From positions 185,942 through 249,941 of the forward strand of contig CAJNDS010002447.1 of the NCBI GenBank assembly GCA_905221605.1: a stretch of 64,000 nt of DNA. Direction: 5' to 3'. Numbering within the stretch: the stretch's first letter is position 1; each line of letters starts with the position of its first letter. The position numbers and the translations under genes are program-made. The notes under the pieces were generated by a model, which ran no database searches, was not told the origin of the DNA, and worked only from the letters and a program-made list of their open reading frames with translations. Source of the DNA: Symbiodinium natans (taxonomy: Eukaryota; Sar; Dinophyceae; Suessiales; Symbiodiniaceae). Below, piece after piece: positions 1-10,856 of this stretch.

Positions 1-1485
1 CGCCGAAACCCCCTGACTAATAGTTTCGGCACACGCGCACGCACAAAACACCCCTACTCTTACATTTACTTAACCCCCCCCCCAAAAAAAAAGAAGGAAG
101 AACAATCCCTGTACTGCCCTAACAAGGGAGAACAAAGTTTGGGTGGCTCTCAAGCAAATGGTAGTCATGTAGAACAACCCCGCGGTCTGCTGTATGCCTG
201 CCGGCAAGAAGATCCGCGGCAGCCGCAGCCTCGGCCCAGCAAGACTCCAACCATATACGATACTACCAATATATGGGAAGGTCCCGAGTACACTACAAAG
301 CCTCATATTCAGTTAGGAGTTCAGAAGTCCATAAGAGAAAACCCTAAGCCCCATATACACCCACAACGCTACACGCACTAGAGCCTTAGACGCCAAACAT
401 GTAGGGTTTGGGGCTTAGGGATTAGGGTTCAGGGGTTTGGGGTTTGGGCATTGGGGCCCTGCTGAGTGGGCGACATTGGTCGAGCCCCGGTGTCCGCAGA
501 CGAGAGGGAGCTCGTCATCTTCCCGAGCCGAGAGCGCGGCAAGTTTGAACGCAGGTCGGGGCTGGTATGGGGTTTAGGGTTGAGGGTTTCGGGCTTCGGA
601 TATAGGACTTAGGGCAATGTCGTATTCAAGGTAAGTTTAGGGTTTGGGGCCGTTTGGAGCCTCTGTGGTTCACAGATTTAGGGTTTACAGGGTTTGGGGT
701 TCAGGGTTGGGCCCTTAGGGTTTAGGGTCCTGATGAATTTTAGGGCTTGTAGCGTTTAGGGTCCAGGGCTTACCAAGTTGCACATGGACAATTCAGTTTC
801 AATAGGAACCTCCACCACTACCGCCCCCCACTGCCCCACGGCACGGACGCTGCTTTTTCGCTCCCTCCAGCTTCTGTCTTGGCAGAACATAAAACCTAAA
901 ACTACTTCCTGAACTACCTACATCGTCACCTTGAGCAAGCATGAGCCAAAAACCTCTGAACGCTGGATGAGATCCTGAATCATATTTTCGAAAGAAGGAG
1001 GTCTACAAGTTAGAAGCTGAAACGGATACTCCTCATAGCTTTCGGCACCCCACAAAGCATAGTTTGGCTCCCTGAACCTTAAAAACGGTGAATCCGCGCA
1101 TACTCTGGGTGCGAGTTCACCAGAGAATTACGTTCCACGCACCCAGGCGTCTCTAGGGCACTCCAAGGGCTGGACCTGGAAAGAGCCGCGGCCAAGATGG
1201 CTCCTGAGAGCCGAATTTGTTTAGGGTTTACGGTTTACGGTTTAGGGTTTAGGGGTAGTTGCTGAATCGGCTGCCTGTAAGGTCTTTGAGGATTGCTTGC
1301 GGCCCTTGAAACAAGCGTTAGGATTTAGGGATTTTGGGGAATTTGGGGATCTGGGTGTTTGGGCCAGGCTTGGCTTGTGGGGAGTCCTAGTGAAGGGAAC
1401 TTTATAAGGGTTCAGGGGTACTTAAGTGTGGCCGTCTCCAAAATTCAACTTGAAAGCTGCCCTGCTGAACGCCTCTAAGGCTCAC
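1..1485. repeat. Heptamer-rich filler
   Basis: Degenerate TTTAGGG/CCCTAAA heptamers recur on both strands, for example at 397-450, 570-740 and 1215-1250. The open frames here run through the heptamers and show no steady codon bias. One short exon-like island (500-554) is listed separately. Nothing else is supported. Confidence 0.6.
500..554 (+). CDS. Possible isolated exon, unidentified
   Basis: A 55-nt island lies between an acceptor-like GTCCGCAG and a donor-like GCAG/GTCGGG. Its plus-strand frame reads DERELVIFPSRERGKFERR, with a strong G-first codon pattern, unlike the heptamer filler around it. The minus frame is weaker. It would be one of the few plus-strand exons in the window, and no neighbouring exon was found to join it to. 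I do not recognise the product. Confidence 0.3.
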
Positions 1486-3505
1486 CAGCTGCTTGAGCAG
1501 CAAAGCCTCCCCACGCCGGGCCGACCAGATCTCGCACTCGGACAGGCATGCCTTGTCTGGGGTGGTTTTCCTAAAGCCCTTTTGAACCCTAAACATTTTT
1601 AAAACCTAAACCCAAAACTCTAAACGTACATAGGGATTGTGGGCGCCCATAGAACCTGGAAGTCTATCAAGATCAGCCCGAGGAGCCCAGAAGTCCGCTG
1701 GACATTGTTTTCATGATGTGCTCGGTCTAGATAAGGTTCAGGGTTGAGGGTTGTTGAGGTTTAACTCAAGGTGCCGCCCAGCTCTGCATGTCGGCCTCCA
1801 CCCGGTTCGCCAGGCACTGGTGCAGCAAGGCGAGCATAGCCTCCCACCTTGACTGGGGTTTAGGGTTTAGGGTTCATTGGGTTGGGGTTTGGCGCAGAAG
1901 ACTGTGCTTTTGCGCATCTTATATAAGCAACTGGGTAGTTTTCTGAAATTAGGCTGCCTTCTTGGGTCCCCTATAGAGTACGGCACCCTTGAAACAAGGA
2001 CCCGAACAGAGACCCTAATTTAGAGAACTACCCAACTAATTGAGTCCACAAGGCACCGCGAGGCGCCCGCAGAGGCGAGGATGGCGCTGTTGTAGGCGAT
2101 CGCATCCGGCCCACCCTTCTGGCCGCTCATGTCCTTCCAGGGTTTAGGGCTTAGGGATTAGGGTTTAGGGATTTAGGGAGTCTTGGTTCAGGGAGACTAG
2201 GGAGAGTTTAGGGAGTTGAGGGTGTGGGGTTTAGGGAACACTGTAAGGCATGCCCTGCTGCCAGGCCCCATCGTCTCCTGTAAGAGCGCCAGGGCTTGGA
2301 GCCACATCTCTGCTTTCTGGCAGGCTGCGATGCTGCAGTTGTAGCCTTGCTTGTCCGAAGGGAGCTAGACAGCTAGAAGCTTTGACCAGAAGCGCCTACT
2401 GCTGTGCCCTACGTCGTCTAAACAGAATCTTGACGACTGAGTCGCTGATGCCATCCGCCAGTCGGAGGGTCCTGGCTTCTTTTAAGAGGGAAAGGACCCG
2501 GTCCCAGCGGCTCTCCTTCTCAAAGGACGTCATTGTGGCATTGTAAGAGATCACATCCGGGGCAAGGGAGGCTCGCGGCAAGTCCCTGAACAAGGAGAGT
2601 GCCCACTCCCAGCATGCCGCCCTCTCCATCGCCGTGAGCGCCGAATTCAAGGTGGTGGTGGATTTCTTGATGTTCTCCAGTGCCATATCGTGCAGCAGGC
2701 TCAGGACCCCGAGCCAACCCAAGCCGGCTTGGGAGGAGGAAGCGATGGAGGCGATGGTGGCATTGTACATGGCCGCGTCCTTGCGCACGCTGCGCACCCC
2801 TGCGGCTGCGAAGAAGGCAAGGGCTGCCTCCCAACGCTGAGCCTTCTCGCACGAGCTGATAGCCGTGGTGCAAGCGACGCGGTCTGCGCCGCTCGCGTGG
2901 GCCAAAAGCCAGGCGCAGGCCTGCCACCTACTGCCCGTGGCATAGGCGCGCATGGCGGCTGTGACAGCAGTGATGTCACTGGCCATCCGCATGCCTCCCA
3001 AACTCCAGAACAACTGCACAGCATGCGGCCACTTCGCACCGCCACCCAGCACGCTGATGGCACTGCTATACCTAGACCCAAGAGTAGCCCGAGGTATAAA
3101 AAGGGTGCCCTTATGGGCTTCAAACGGCTTCCGAGGGAACCTAAGCCCTAAAAGAGGGAATAAGGGCCCGAGATACAGTACCACGTCTGCTTGGAGTAGG
3201 GCATCTCGCAACATCCTCAGAACTGCCAAAGCATAAGGCCAGGACAGCGCCATGGTGCAGGAGGACAAAGCTGCCGTGTAGTGCAGCTTATCCACCACCT
3301 TGGGCACCAAACGACCCCCCCAAAAAGGTTTATGGCTCATATTACCGTAAGAGCGATTCTAGTGTATATAGGGTCGATGATGCCAATTTAGGGTTCATTT
3401 GGTCCCCGAGGAACAATGCAGTTTTCTTGCATGGAGCGCAGCAAGCTCAGGCAGCGTTCAGGGGCGTTCTCCTGACCCTTGAAGCCTGCCATCAGCCGCA
3501 TGTAC
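1486..3505 (-). CDS. Pentatricopeptide repeat (PPR) protein, partial
   Basis: PPR proteins are helical-repeat RNA binders that usually act on organelle transcripts. Exons in reading order: 3415-3505, 3177-3298, 2452-3071 (a 620-nt exon), about 2255-2345, 2057-2133, about 1772-1847 and 1486-1551. Repeats of about 35 residues are visible through motifs such as YTAALSSC, YSSAISVL, CTTAISSCEKAQRW, VISYNATMTSFEKESRW, YNCSIAACQKAEMW and IAYNSAIL. Phases match across the joined exons: GT donors at 3414, 3176 and 2056, and a GC donor at 2451. Each join restores a repeat. Both ends are open; no start or stop codon was identified. Two of its introns are inverted-repeat elements, listed separately. The RNA target and the organelle cannot be read from this. 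Confidence 0.8.
3072..3176 (-). mobile_element. Introner-like element, family B, serving as a PPR intron
   Basis: This is a 105-bp GT-AG intron in the PPR gene. Removing it joins the residues VVLY and SSAIS in phase. It ends in CTCTTGGGTCTAG and carries CCCTTATTCCCTC near its start. A related sequence lies at 38511-38620 inside an intron of the VWA gene. Similar sequence in introns of two unrelated genes argues for a mobile intron family. Confidence 0.6.
3299..3414 (-). mobile_element. Introner-like element, family A, serving as a PPR intron
   Basis: This is a 116-bp GT-AG intron whose ends form terminal inverted repeats. The sense start has GGGGACCAAATGAACCC. The end read on the other strand has GGGCACCAAACGACCCC, which matches at 14 of 17 positions. 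Excision joins MQENCI to VVDKLHY in phase and restores a PPR repeat. Related ends occur at 13584-13697, 34380-34461, 52766-52838 and 54426-54540. Confidence 0.7.
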
Positions 3506-6500
3506 CTGGGAACCCGACATGCTCAAGGCTCTTCAATTGGCTCTGTGAGATTTGCACATTTAGTACGCAGACCGAGCTGAAAGGACCATGCTCTTAACTA
3601 CCCAAGTTTAAGGTGTAAGCCTCTGAGAAGGAGGATCAGTACAAAGCACAGGGCTGAACAAAGTGGAAGTGTGCAGTGGAAGCCATGTTCTTTTGCCATC
3701 AGAGGTTAGCCGTATTCATTGGATTAAGATAGCAAGGGCCTGTGACCTCCGACTATGTTAGTGGCAATAGTACCCAGATTTGCTCAGCTCAACTTCCCAG
3801 ATTCCCAGCTTTTGCTCACCTTGTTTTCCCGACTCCCAGATTTGCTCACCTTAACTTCCCGGATTCCCAAAGTCTTAGAGAACCAGATGTGTTTGACTCG
3901 ACTTGCCAGATTCACGGATGACCTCGGAAGTGAGGATCGAACCTACATTTCTTCAGGTTATACAAATACAACAACCCCTTGTAGGATTTTTACAGTGTTA
4001 AAAGCTTAGGTGTTGTCTAAAGGTAGACAGGCTTTCAACGTCACATACCTTGCCGCACTCAAACGCCAAAACCATGACGTCCTTCATGCAAAATCCCCAA
4101 ACCCTAACACTAAACCCTAAAACCGAAACCCTAAACCTGAAACCCTAAAACCGAAACCCTAAAAGCGGAAGTCGTGGCACTTCTTCGGTCCCATCTGGGT
4201 CAGAGTGAGATCTTGGCTGCCACCATGGGAAGAGCAGGCAGCCCCCCATTGGAAACCGATGACTGCCGAGCCAGAGCAGGCTCCAGGTGTTTAGGGCTTC
4301 TCGGGTTGAAGGGTTTAAATTCTTTAGGGTTGTACGGTTTTGGGGTTTAAGGTTTTGGGGCATTTTAGGGTTACCGGGTTTGGGGAGGAGACTGCTAACG
4401 GCAGAAGTTCCCAGGGCTCGGGGAGGCTTCGGCTTAGGGAAATTTAAGGTACTTTGAGAAAAGAAGCAGAGCCCGCAAGGCCACCACCCCCTCCAAGTTG
4501 GCGGATGCCCGGGTCGGAGTCATTTTCTCGCAACAGATCTCCGCTGAGTGGCGAGCAGCTGCGATCAACTACGGTTAGTGTGACCAGTGTTGTTGCGAAG
4601 GGTAAGGCCCGGCTAAGGCCTGTTCCCGTTGAATGCAGAGTATCAGCAACCTTAAGGCCGGCAACCTTGAGCTCTCAACCCTAAACTTGGCCCTAAACCA
4701 TAATCAAGACTCTGAAACGTTGGGCTGTCGGAACTACAGCTGACTCGAGGTCTGGGACATAGTCCCTAGGGAGTGGCGTTGCCCTCTCGAACCTGCAGTG
4801 AAGGAATGATGGGGATGGCTCAGTTTTCGTTCTGGCTTGTAGGATTTTGAAGTAAGCCTAAGCTGGGGTTTAGGGCTCGAGGCTCCTGAGGCATTTTACG
4901 TCTATGGTTCAGGCGTTCGGGTTCCGGTGCGGGATATATCAACAGTCAACAGTTCCCACAGTAGGTACTTGCAAGTGTAGCGCCTGCGTAGCACGGTCTA
5001 TCTTAAAGACTGTTGCTATTTGAGCCAAGCAGCATCCTAAGTCACAGTGTTCTTGGCTATGATTATGCCAGGTGTGAGGCTCTGGAGGGGGAGTAGTAGC
5101 GACAATGGAATAAGGCTAAACGGACTGAGGTACATCCTCTAAAGCAGAGTGGCCCATGAGTCCATGCTGTTTAGAGTGCACTGCAAGCAAGTAACGCGCC
5201 CCCACCCTAAAGCCTAAACCCTAAACCTTAAACCCTGAATGAACCCTATCGGATCTGCTCCCAACGACAACCTGGATGCCCTTGCCAAATCTCCAAGCCC
5301 TCAACCTAACCTGAAGATTAAGAACCCGCCACTGCAAACTTACACATTGTTACAGCCCTAAATCCCTAAACTTCAGGGTTTAGGGTTTAGGGAAACCCTC
5401 ATCATTCCCCCCCCCCGGAAACCAGAGCCCAGCCTAAAGCCCAAGCTTCTAAGCCCTCCCCAGGCAGAGGCCTGATTCAATCAGGCCGCGGCTCCTTTAG
5501 GGCAGGGGTTTAAAACAAGGGCTTTGGAGAAGACGGTTCGAGGTTTACGGTAAGAGAGTTTTTGAGCCCAAAAGCACTGCAGGGGCGTTGGGGGTGTAGG
5601 TTTATCTATAGGATTTAGGGTTCATGGGTTCATGGGTTCAAGGATTCAAGGGTTCAAGGTTTCAAGGGTTCAGGGTTTAGGTATAGGGTTTCAGGTTCAG
5701 GAGTTAAGGGTTTCGAGCTTTGGGTTGGAGGTATTGAAGCGCCCAAGGCGCATGGGCCCTACGTGGGATGGCAAATTACGGCATCCGAAGTATGGGCCCT
5801 TGATTGTTGCCTCCATGTTATCTAAACCAAATGCACACTACATATAACACGGGCCGATACTTCGGATCCCTATAAACAAGGGGAAGGGACCACACTAAGG
5901 TCCCATGGTTCCGACCTTAGATCATCAAAGCCTCGCAACGTTTAGGGCTTACAAGGGCTTCTGAGCCCTACAAGCCCGCATAAACCCTAAACCCCAAATA
6001 CTCCAAAACCCTCTAACCTCCCAGAACCCTAAATACCCGAAAACCCTCTACCCCCTTAACCCTCAACCCTACAAACCCTAAACCCTCAATCCTGAAAACC
6101 CCTTAGCCCTAACCCTCAACCCTCCCCAAATCCGCCAACTCCCCAGGGTCCTGCCGAACTTTGGCCCTCCTCGGCGGAAGCGCACCCCTTCTTCCACATC
6201 CGGGTCGGCGCAGAAGGAAAACTCCTTCAAAGCGATGCTCGGGGTTTCGGGGCTTTGGTGGCTATAAGGGTTTTTTAAAGGGGTTCGTTCGAGTCGAATT
6301 TCGGGGTTTTCTGGGTCTTTGGAGGCTGAGGCCCGGGTCCTACTTTCAAAGGTCTGCGTCACAAACCTGCAAGCAGCCCTAAACCCTCAACCTTATGGGT
6401 TTAGGGTTAAGTTTAGCTTTTCGTATAGGGCTACGACCCCCCAAGGCCTCAAACCTACAAGACTTTCCTCGATCAGCTTCTCGGGATCCAGGGCAGTCCG

Positions 6501-7393
6501 CGCAAAGCAGGGTCGCCCCTCCACGGCTTCGAACCTGAGTCGACTTCCAGGAGCCTTTGGGGTTTATGGCGTTTAGGGTTGAAGGTTCCAGGTGCCAGAG
6601 TTCTGGGGCATTTTGGGTTTTGAGATACGGAGTTGGTGGTTGAAGCGTAGACCCCCAGGTAGCAACAGGGGTTCAGGAAACCCCCACCAAAAACAGCCGA
6701 AAAACCGAACTCACCCTACACAACTCTCCCCTCCCTCCCCCCCTCCCCCTCCCCTGCTACTGTAAATCACGAGCCCTGAGCCATGGACCACAGACCGTAC
6801 CAAGAAAGTCTTGCAACGTTGGGGGTTTAGGGCTCAACCCCTCAAGCCTCTATGAACCTTGTAGAACCTTCTAAACCCTAACTCCCCTGAACCCGTACAA
6901 AACCGACAAGAATCAAAACGAAAAACCCTAAACCCTAAACCCAGGGCCCCTGGCCAAACTTGAAGCCTGGAAAACGCGGAAGGGTCGAACTTGCCTGGCG
7001 CGGGGCTGAGGGTTTGGGTCACCTTCTAGGAACCCCAAGAACCTACGTTGTTTTGTACTCTACCTAAGAACCCTATGAGGGGTTTCGTGGCAATATGATA
7101 GGCTACGAGAAAAGCAGTGCCAAGGCTTGAGGGCTTGTAGTGTTGGGCTCCGCGCAATGAAGGAGCACTCCCAGATGTTGCAAGACACCTTGGGTTCAGG
7201 AGCAAGGTAATCCTTACAACAGTTTTGCTTTCAGCTTGGTCGCGCGTCGAGCTCTGAACAAAGCTCAGCGGTTCCAATCGCGACAGAATCCCCAGCTGTA
7301 CATATCTAGCGTTACAGCGCTCTGCCGCAAGCACAAAGAACATCTGCTCCATGAACTACCACGAAAGCAGAGGTGTTCTCCCCGCCCAATCGC
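3506..7393. repeat. Heptamer filler, no supported gene
   Basis: Dense CCCTAAA/TTTAGGG variants occur at 4090-4160, 4290-4380, 5940-6120 and 6840-6945. At 5618-5695 there is a local tandem array of a heptamer variant (GGGTTCA/GGGTTCAA). Weakly coding-like minus islands occur near 4190-4290 and 7026-7352, but neither has splice sites or a family match good enough to call. Confidence 0.5.
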
Positions 7394-8189
7394 TCAAGCC
7401 GCAGCGTAAATCGCTTTGGCCTTTGCGTAGAGCGCCTTGCCCTGAGTGGTCTTGCCACCCACTGAACAGAAGCCCTTTAGGCCCAACTCTTTCCTAGCCA
7501 TCATGCAGGCATCGAGCCAACGCTGCGCAAACTGCTTGAAGAGCGCCTTGCCTTTGGCATGCTGCTTCTTGCTCACAACCTTTCCGTTCTTGTTCTTCAT
7601 CAGATCACTCTTCTGGAGGCCAGTGGAAGTCTTGTCCTGTTCAAGGTATATAGATGCTGGCTCAGGGACTTGCCATCATGAAAAGCATGTACCAATGGCC
7701 CATGCCCCTGCGCCGAAAAGAGCTCACGCATTACTCACCTACCTGCTTGTAGGGACCTGCCGTTGCTTACCCTGATAGTGTTTGCAGCTAATTCTGCATG
7801 GCCTTGCTTCCCTTGAACACCACAGTCTTTGCCAGCTTGCCACGGGCGATCTTGGAAATAGCCTTCTTCTTCATGGCCTGATGCAGTCTTGCAGGAGTGA
7901 CCAGGCTTGCAAAGCACATTGCGACGCTACGGGCATCTCGTCAGCCGTACATGGATCATGAGCTCAGAGAAGCGAATACACGGGTTGAGCTAGATTACGG
8001 ACCCTTGTCGTTCACCGAACCGTAAAGAACATGCTTTCTTTGTACAATCTATATTACCGTTATGTACTCCAATGTTCGTCTGCCTATGTCACATTCCCAG
8101 GCCTTCATGACCTTGGCTTTCATGGCGGTCCCCTTCATGGCCTTCATGGCTTTCATGGCCTTCATGGTGGTCTTCATAGGCATGGCCAT
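7394..8189 (-). CDS. DVNP: Dinoflagellate/viral nucleoprotein (DVNP), three exons
   Basis: DVNP is a small, very basic DNA-binding protein that takes the place of histones in bulk dinoflagellate chromatin. Exon 1 (8103-8189) starts at ATG and encodes an N-terminus of repeated MKAMKAMK units. Exon 2 (7803-7877) encodes AMKKKAISKIARGKLAKTVV and the following FKGSK. Exon 3 (7394-7636) encodes DKTSTGLQKSDLMKNKNGK through the family end GGKTTQGKALYAKAKAIY and a stop. The model gives 134 residues, a normal DVNP size. Both introns (7878-8102 and 7637-7802) are phase 0 with GC donors and AG acceptors. The first junction is slightly ambiguous because AGGCC occurs at both ends. Only the C-terminal 68 residues form an uninterrupted ATG ORF, so ORF calling alone would truncate the gene. 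The identification is secure from the core motifs. Confidence 0.9.
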
Positions 8190-10606
8190 AGCAGGAAAGG
8201 TTGCGAAGGACCGCGGGCACGATTCGGGCGTAGGTTTCTGGGACAGGACTGGAGCCGAAAAAAGGTTCGGATTTGATTGAGAGTATGTAGGGTTTAGGTT
8301 CTGGGGCCAGAAGCCCTACAAGCACGAGGATGAGGATGTAGCAAGGGGATCTGGGAAGGACTACACCCTCAACCCTAACTTTCTCAAACCGATTTCTACT
8401 ATTTGCTTAAGACCCCTCAAAAAATCAAAACATTCTTCCTAATAAGGGCAATCAAGGGACTATCATCTTTCATTTTTTGGAGGGTTCTTAAGCAAACTGT
8501 AGATTTTGGAAGCTCTAAAAGCCATGCCAGGGTAGCGATACGCTCGAAGGACGGAGCACATTCGCTGCCACCAGGGAGCCAGTACCTGGGTGGCAGCATG
8601 GCAAGCCGCGCATGGGGTTTAGGGTTTGGGGTTTAGGGTGCCTTGGGCTTCAGGGTTCAGGGCTTTGAACTGCGTGTTCAGGGTGCAAAGGTTGCAGGCC
8701 GTGGATGCATGTCCAGAACTGCCCTGATTCCGCTTGCACTTGTTCCCGCCGCCTTGTGTCATGATCACCATGACCACTTTCTACTTGTATTGTGCAATTC
8801 TTGAGCCTGAATCCCGGGAATCAGAACCCTCAAGCCGAACAGCTCTGTGGGGCCCCGGGCGACATCTGCCATGGAGAAGTCATCTCCCAGGAAGAAGGGG
8901 CCTCAAGGTGTGGGCGTTAGGGTTGTAGGGTCGTAGGGTTGGGGGGTTGGGTAGGGATTTAGGAACAGGGTTTTCGGGATAGGAGCGTCTTCAAGGCAGG
9001 CCTCTGGCCTGCTTTGAAGTCGAAGGCCCCCCAAACCAGGGAGGACTCGTGAAGGCTTCAGGGATCGTAGGTAGGGTGTAGGGTGTAGTGATTGTAGGGT
9101 TTGGGATTTATAGAGTTGAAGGCTTAAGGACTACAGGGTTTAGGCTTAGGGTTCAGGGCTTGGGTCCTAAAAGCCTTCCCTGAGGCCCTGAGGGGTGCAC
9201 CTTTAGCCAAAGGCGCCATTGCGGCCTGCGCAGCGCCATGTAGGAGTATGTCAACCCGGTTAACCCTCTTTGGTTAGTTACATGGTCCCTTACTATGAGC
9301 CTTAAAATGGGGACCCCTTCTCTACCCCTTCTATACCCTGTAAAACGCAGGGGCCCATACATCAGAACCCTTTCAAAGAGGGTAAGGGCCATATCAAGGG
9401 ACTATGCCACTACCCCTGGAAACCCTAAACACCCCAACCCCTAAGCTGTTGTACCCTGAGCCGTTCAAAAAGGGAACCCAAGAAAGACAACGCACAACTC
9501 AGTGCCCGAATCAATAGGGGGTTTTAGGGGTCCAGAGGGCTTCGGGTTCAAGGTCTGCACCTTCAGAACCTCAGGCCGACGTTGCTCCAGGTTACCTAAG
9601 AATCCATAGAGGGTTCATAGAGGGTTATGGAGCAAGAGCCTCTTGAAAAAGAAGGCTTTAGCTGTGTGAGGTAGGGTTTGGGGCTTGGGGCCACAGATCC
9701 CCTCCTGCCCCCTCCCGCGCCCAACACTGCTGCAAGATGCCAATTCCCTGAGCGGGCTTTGATCTAGGAATCGAAACCCCGAAGCGAGGAAACCTAGGCC
9801 AGCCTAGGCATCCGAAACCCTGAAGTCCCACCCACAGCCCAGAATTGGGGCCCGTTTAGAGTTTGGAGCTTTTTTATAGTATGATTCAATGATTGCTTGT
9901 TTTCTTCTCGGGTTTATGGGCTAGGGCCCCCTTTTGGCCTCGAAAAGTGCCAGCGACTGCAGGAGGTCCTCCCAAATTGCTCAAATTGCTCTGGGCCGGT
10001 TCAAGGGGAAGGTGTGGGTTGAAGGCCTAAGGGCTCGAGGTTTGCTGGGGTTGACGGGGCTTAGTGGTCGGAACATTCGGAGTTCCATGTCTTTGGGTTT
10101 TGCCTGCTCCCCCTAAACCCTAAACCCTTTCAGGCTCATGACTCCGCTTCAAGCGGTTTGCCTTGTGTAGCGCGTGGGTGGGTGGGTGGGGGGGGTCAGA
10201 GTTTAGGGTCCGGGTTCGGGGCTTATGTGCGGCCTGGGCTGCGGGTAGCTGCCCTAGATGGTTTAGTGTTTATAGGGTTTACAGGGCTTGAACGGGATGG
10301 GTGTTCAAGGTGTGTAAAGATTCGGGTTGAGGATGTAGCTGCCGGGTCACACAAAGGCTCGCAATCCACAAGGAGCCCTAACACCGGCTCCAAACCGTCG
10401 CCCCAGCAAAATTTAACACTCATTGGGATGCGCATACCCTACTATAACTACCCTGGACCTGCAAGCACGGTTCTTTGCGATGTGTCTTTGCTCTCATGGG
10501 TGTGCCCATAACTTGCATTTGCTTTGAAGCTCTTGACGTGATTAAGCGGGGAAAACTTCGTACTGCGCACGGACCGTCTAGGTTTGATGCGGTGCTTGAT
10601 CTGCCC
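8190..10606. repeat. Heptamer filler upstream of DVNP
   Basis: TTTAGGG-type repeats are frequent (8610-8670, 8920-8960, 9060-9150, 10105-10130). No island with convincing codon structure was found. One terminal-inverted-repeat element (9272-9415) is listed separately. The DVNP promoter should lie just above 8190, but I recognise no promoter motif. Confidence 0.45.
9272..9415. mobile_element. MITE-like element, family C copy 1
   Basis: The left end GTTACATGGTCCCTTACTATG is mirrored at the right end by CATATCAAGGGACTATGCC on the opposite strand. The element is about 144 bp. A second copy with the same internal AAATGGGGACCCCTT and matching inverted ends is at 56642-56773. There is no coding capacity, so it would be non-autonomous. 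Confidence 0.55.
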
Positions 10607-10800
10607 TTTGCGTCGCTTCCCTCCTCACTGTTCTCCCCTCTTCCCTCTCTCTCTTCACATGCATCACACCAACCATGGGGCCCCGGCCTCGGGCACGAGC
10701 TAGTCGGGCCCTCCTCTTCTCCTTCTTCCTGCTCTTGCCCCTCTCTGCCCCTTTTCCCTCTTCTTCATCCTCTTCTCTTTCCGTCCCTTCCTCCTTAAAC
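10607..10800. repeat. Pyrimidine-rich low-complexity tract
   Basis: This is a CT-dominated stretch (CTTCC, CTCTTC and similar words), purine-rich on the minus strand. The open frames it creates are compositional and not gene evidence. Confidence 0.6.
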
Positions 10801-10856
10801 CCTGAGCCCCCTAAACCCTAAACCCTAAACAACCCTAAAACCCTAAGTACCCTGAG

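Noticed and set aside
397-780. A true telomere end
   Set aside because: The heptamers are degenerate, scattered and in both orientations along the whole window. There is no uninterrupted array.
2634-3236. Plus-strand frames of 68-153 codons across 2.6-3.2 kb
   Set aside because: They are shadows of the 620-nt PPR exon and its introner. The minus frame has PPR motifs at the expected spacing.
8031-8280. Plus-strand frames rich in Phe/Met or His/Gly (FMAFMAFM, GLHGFHG)
   Set aside because: They are complements of the MKAMKAMK repeat in DVNP exon 1 on the minus strand.
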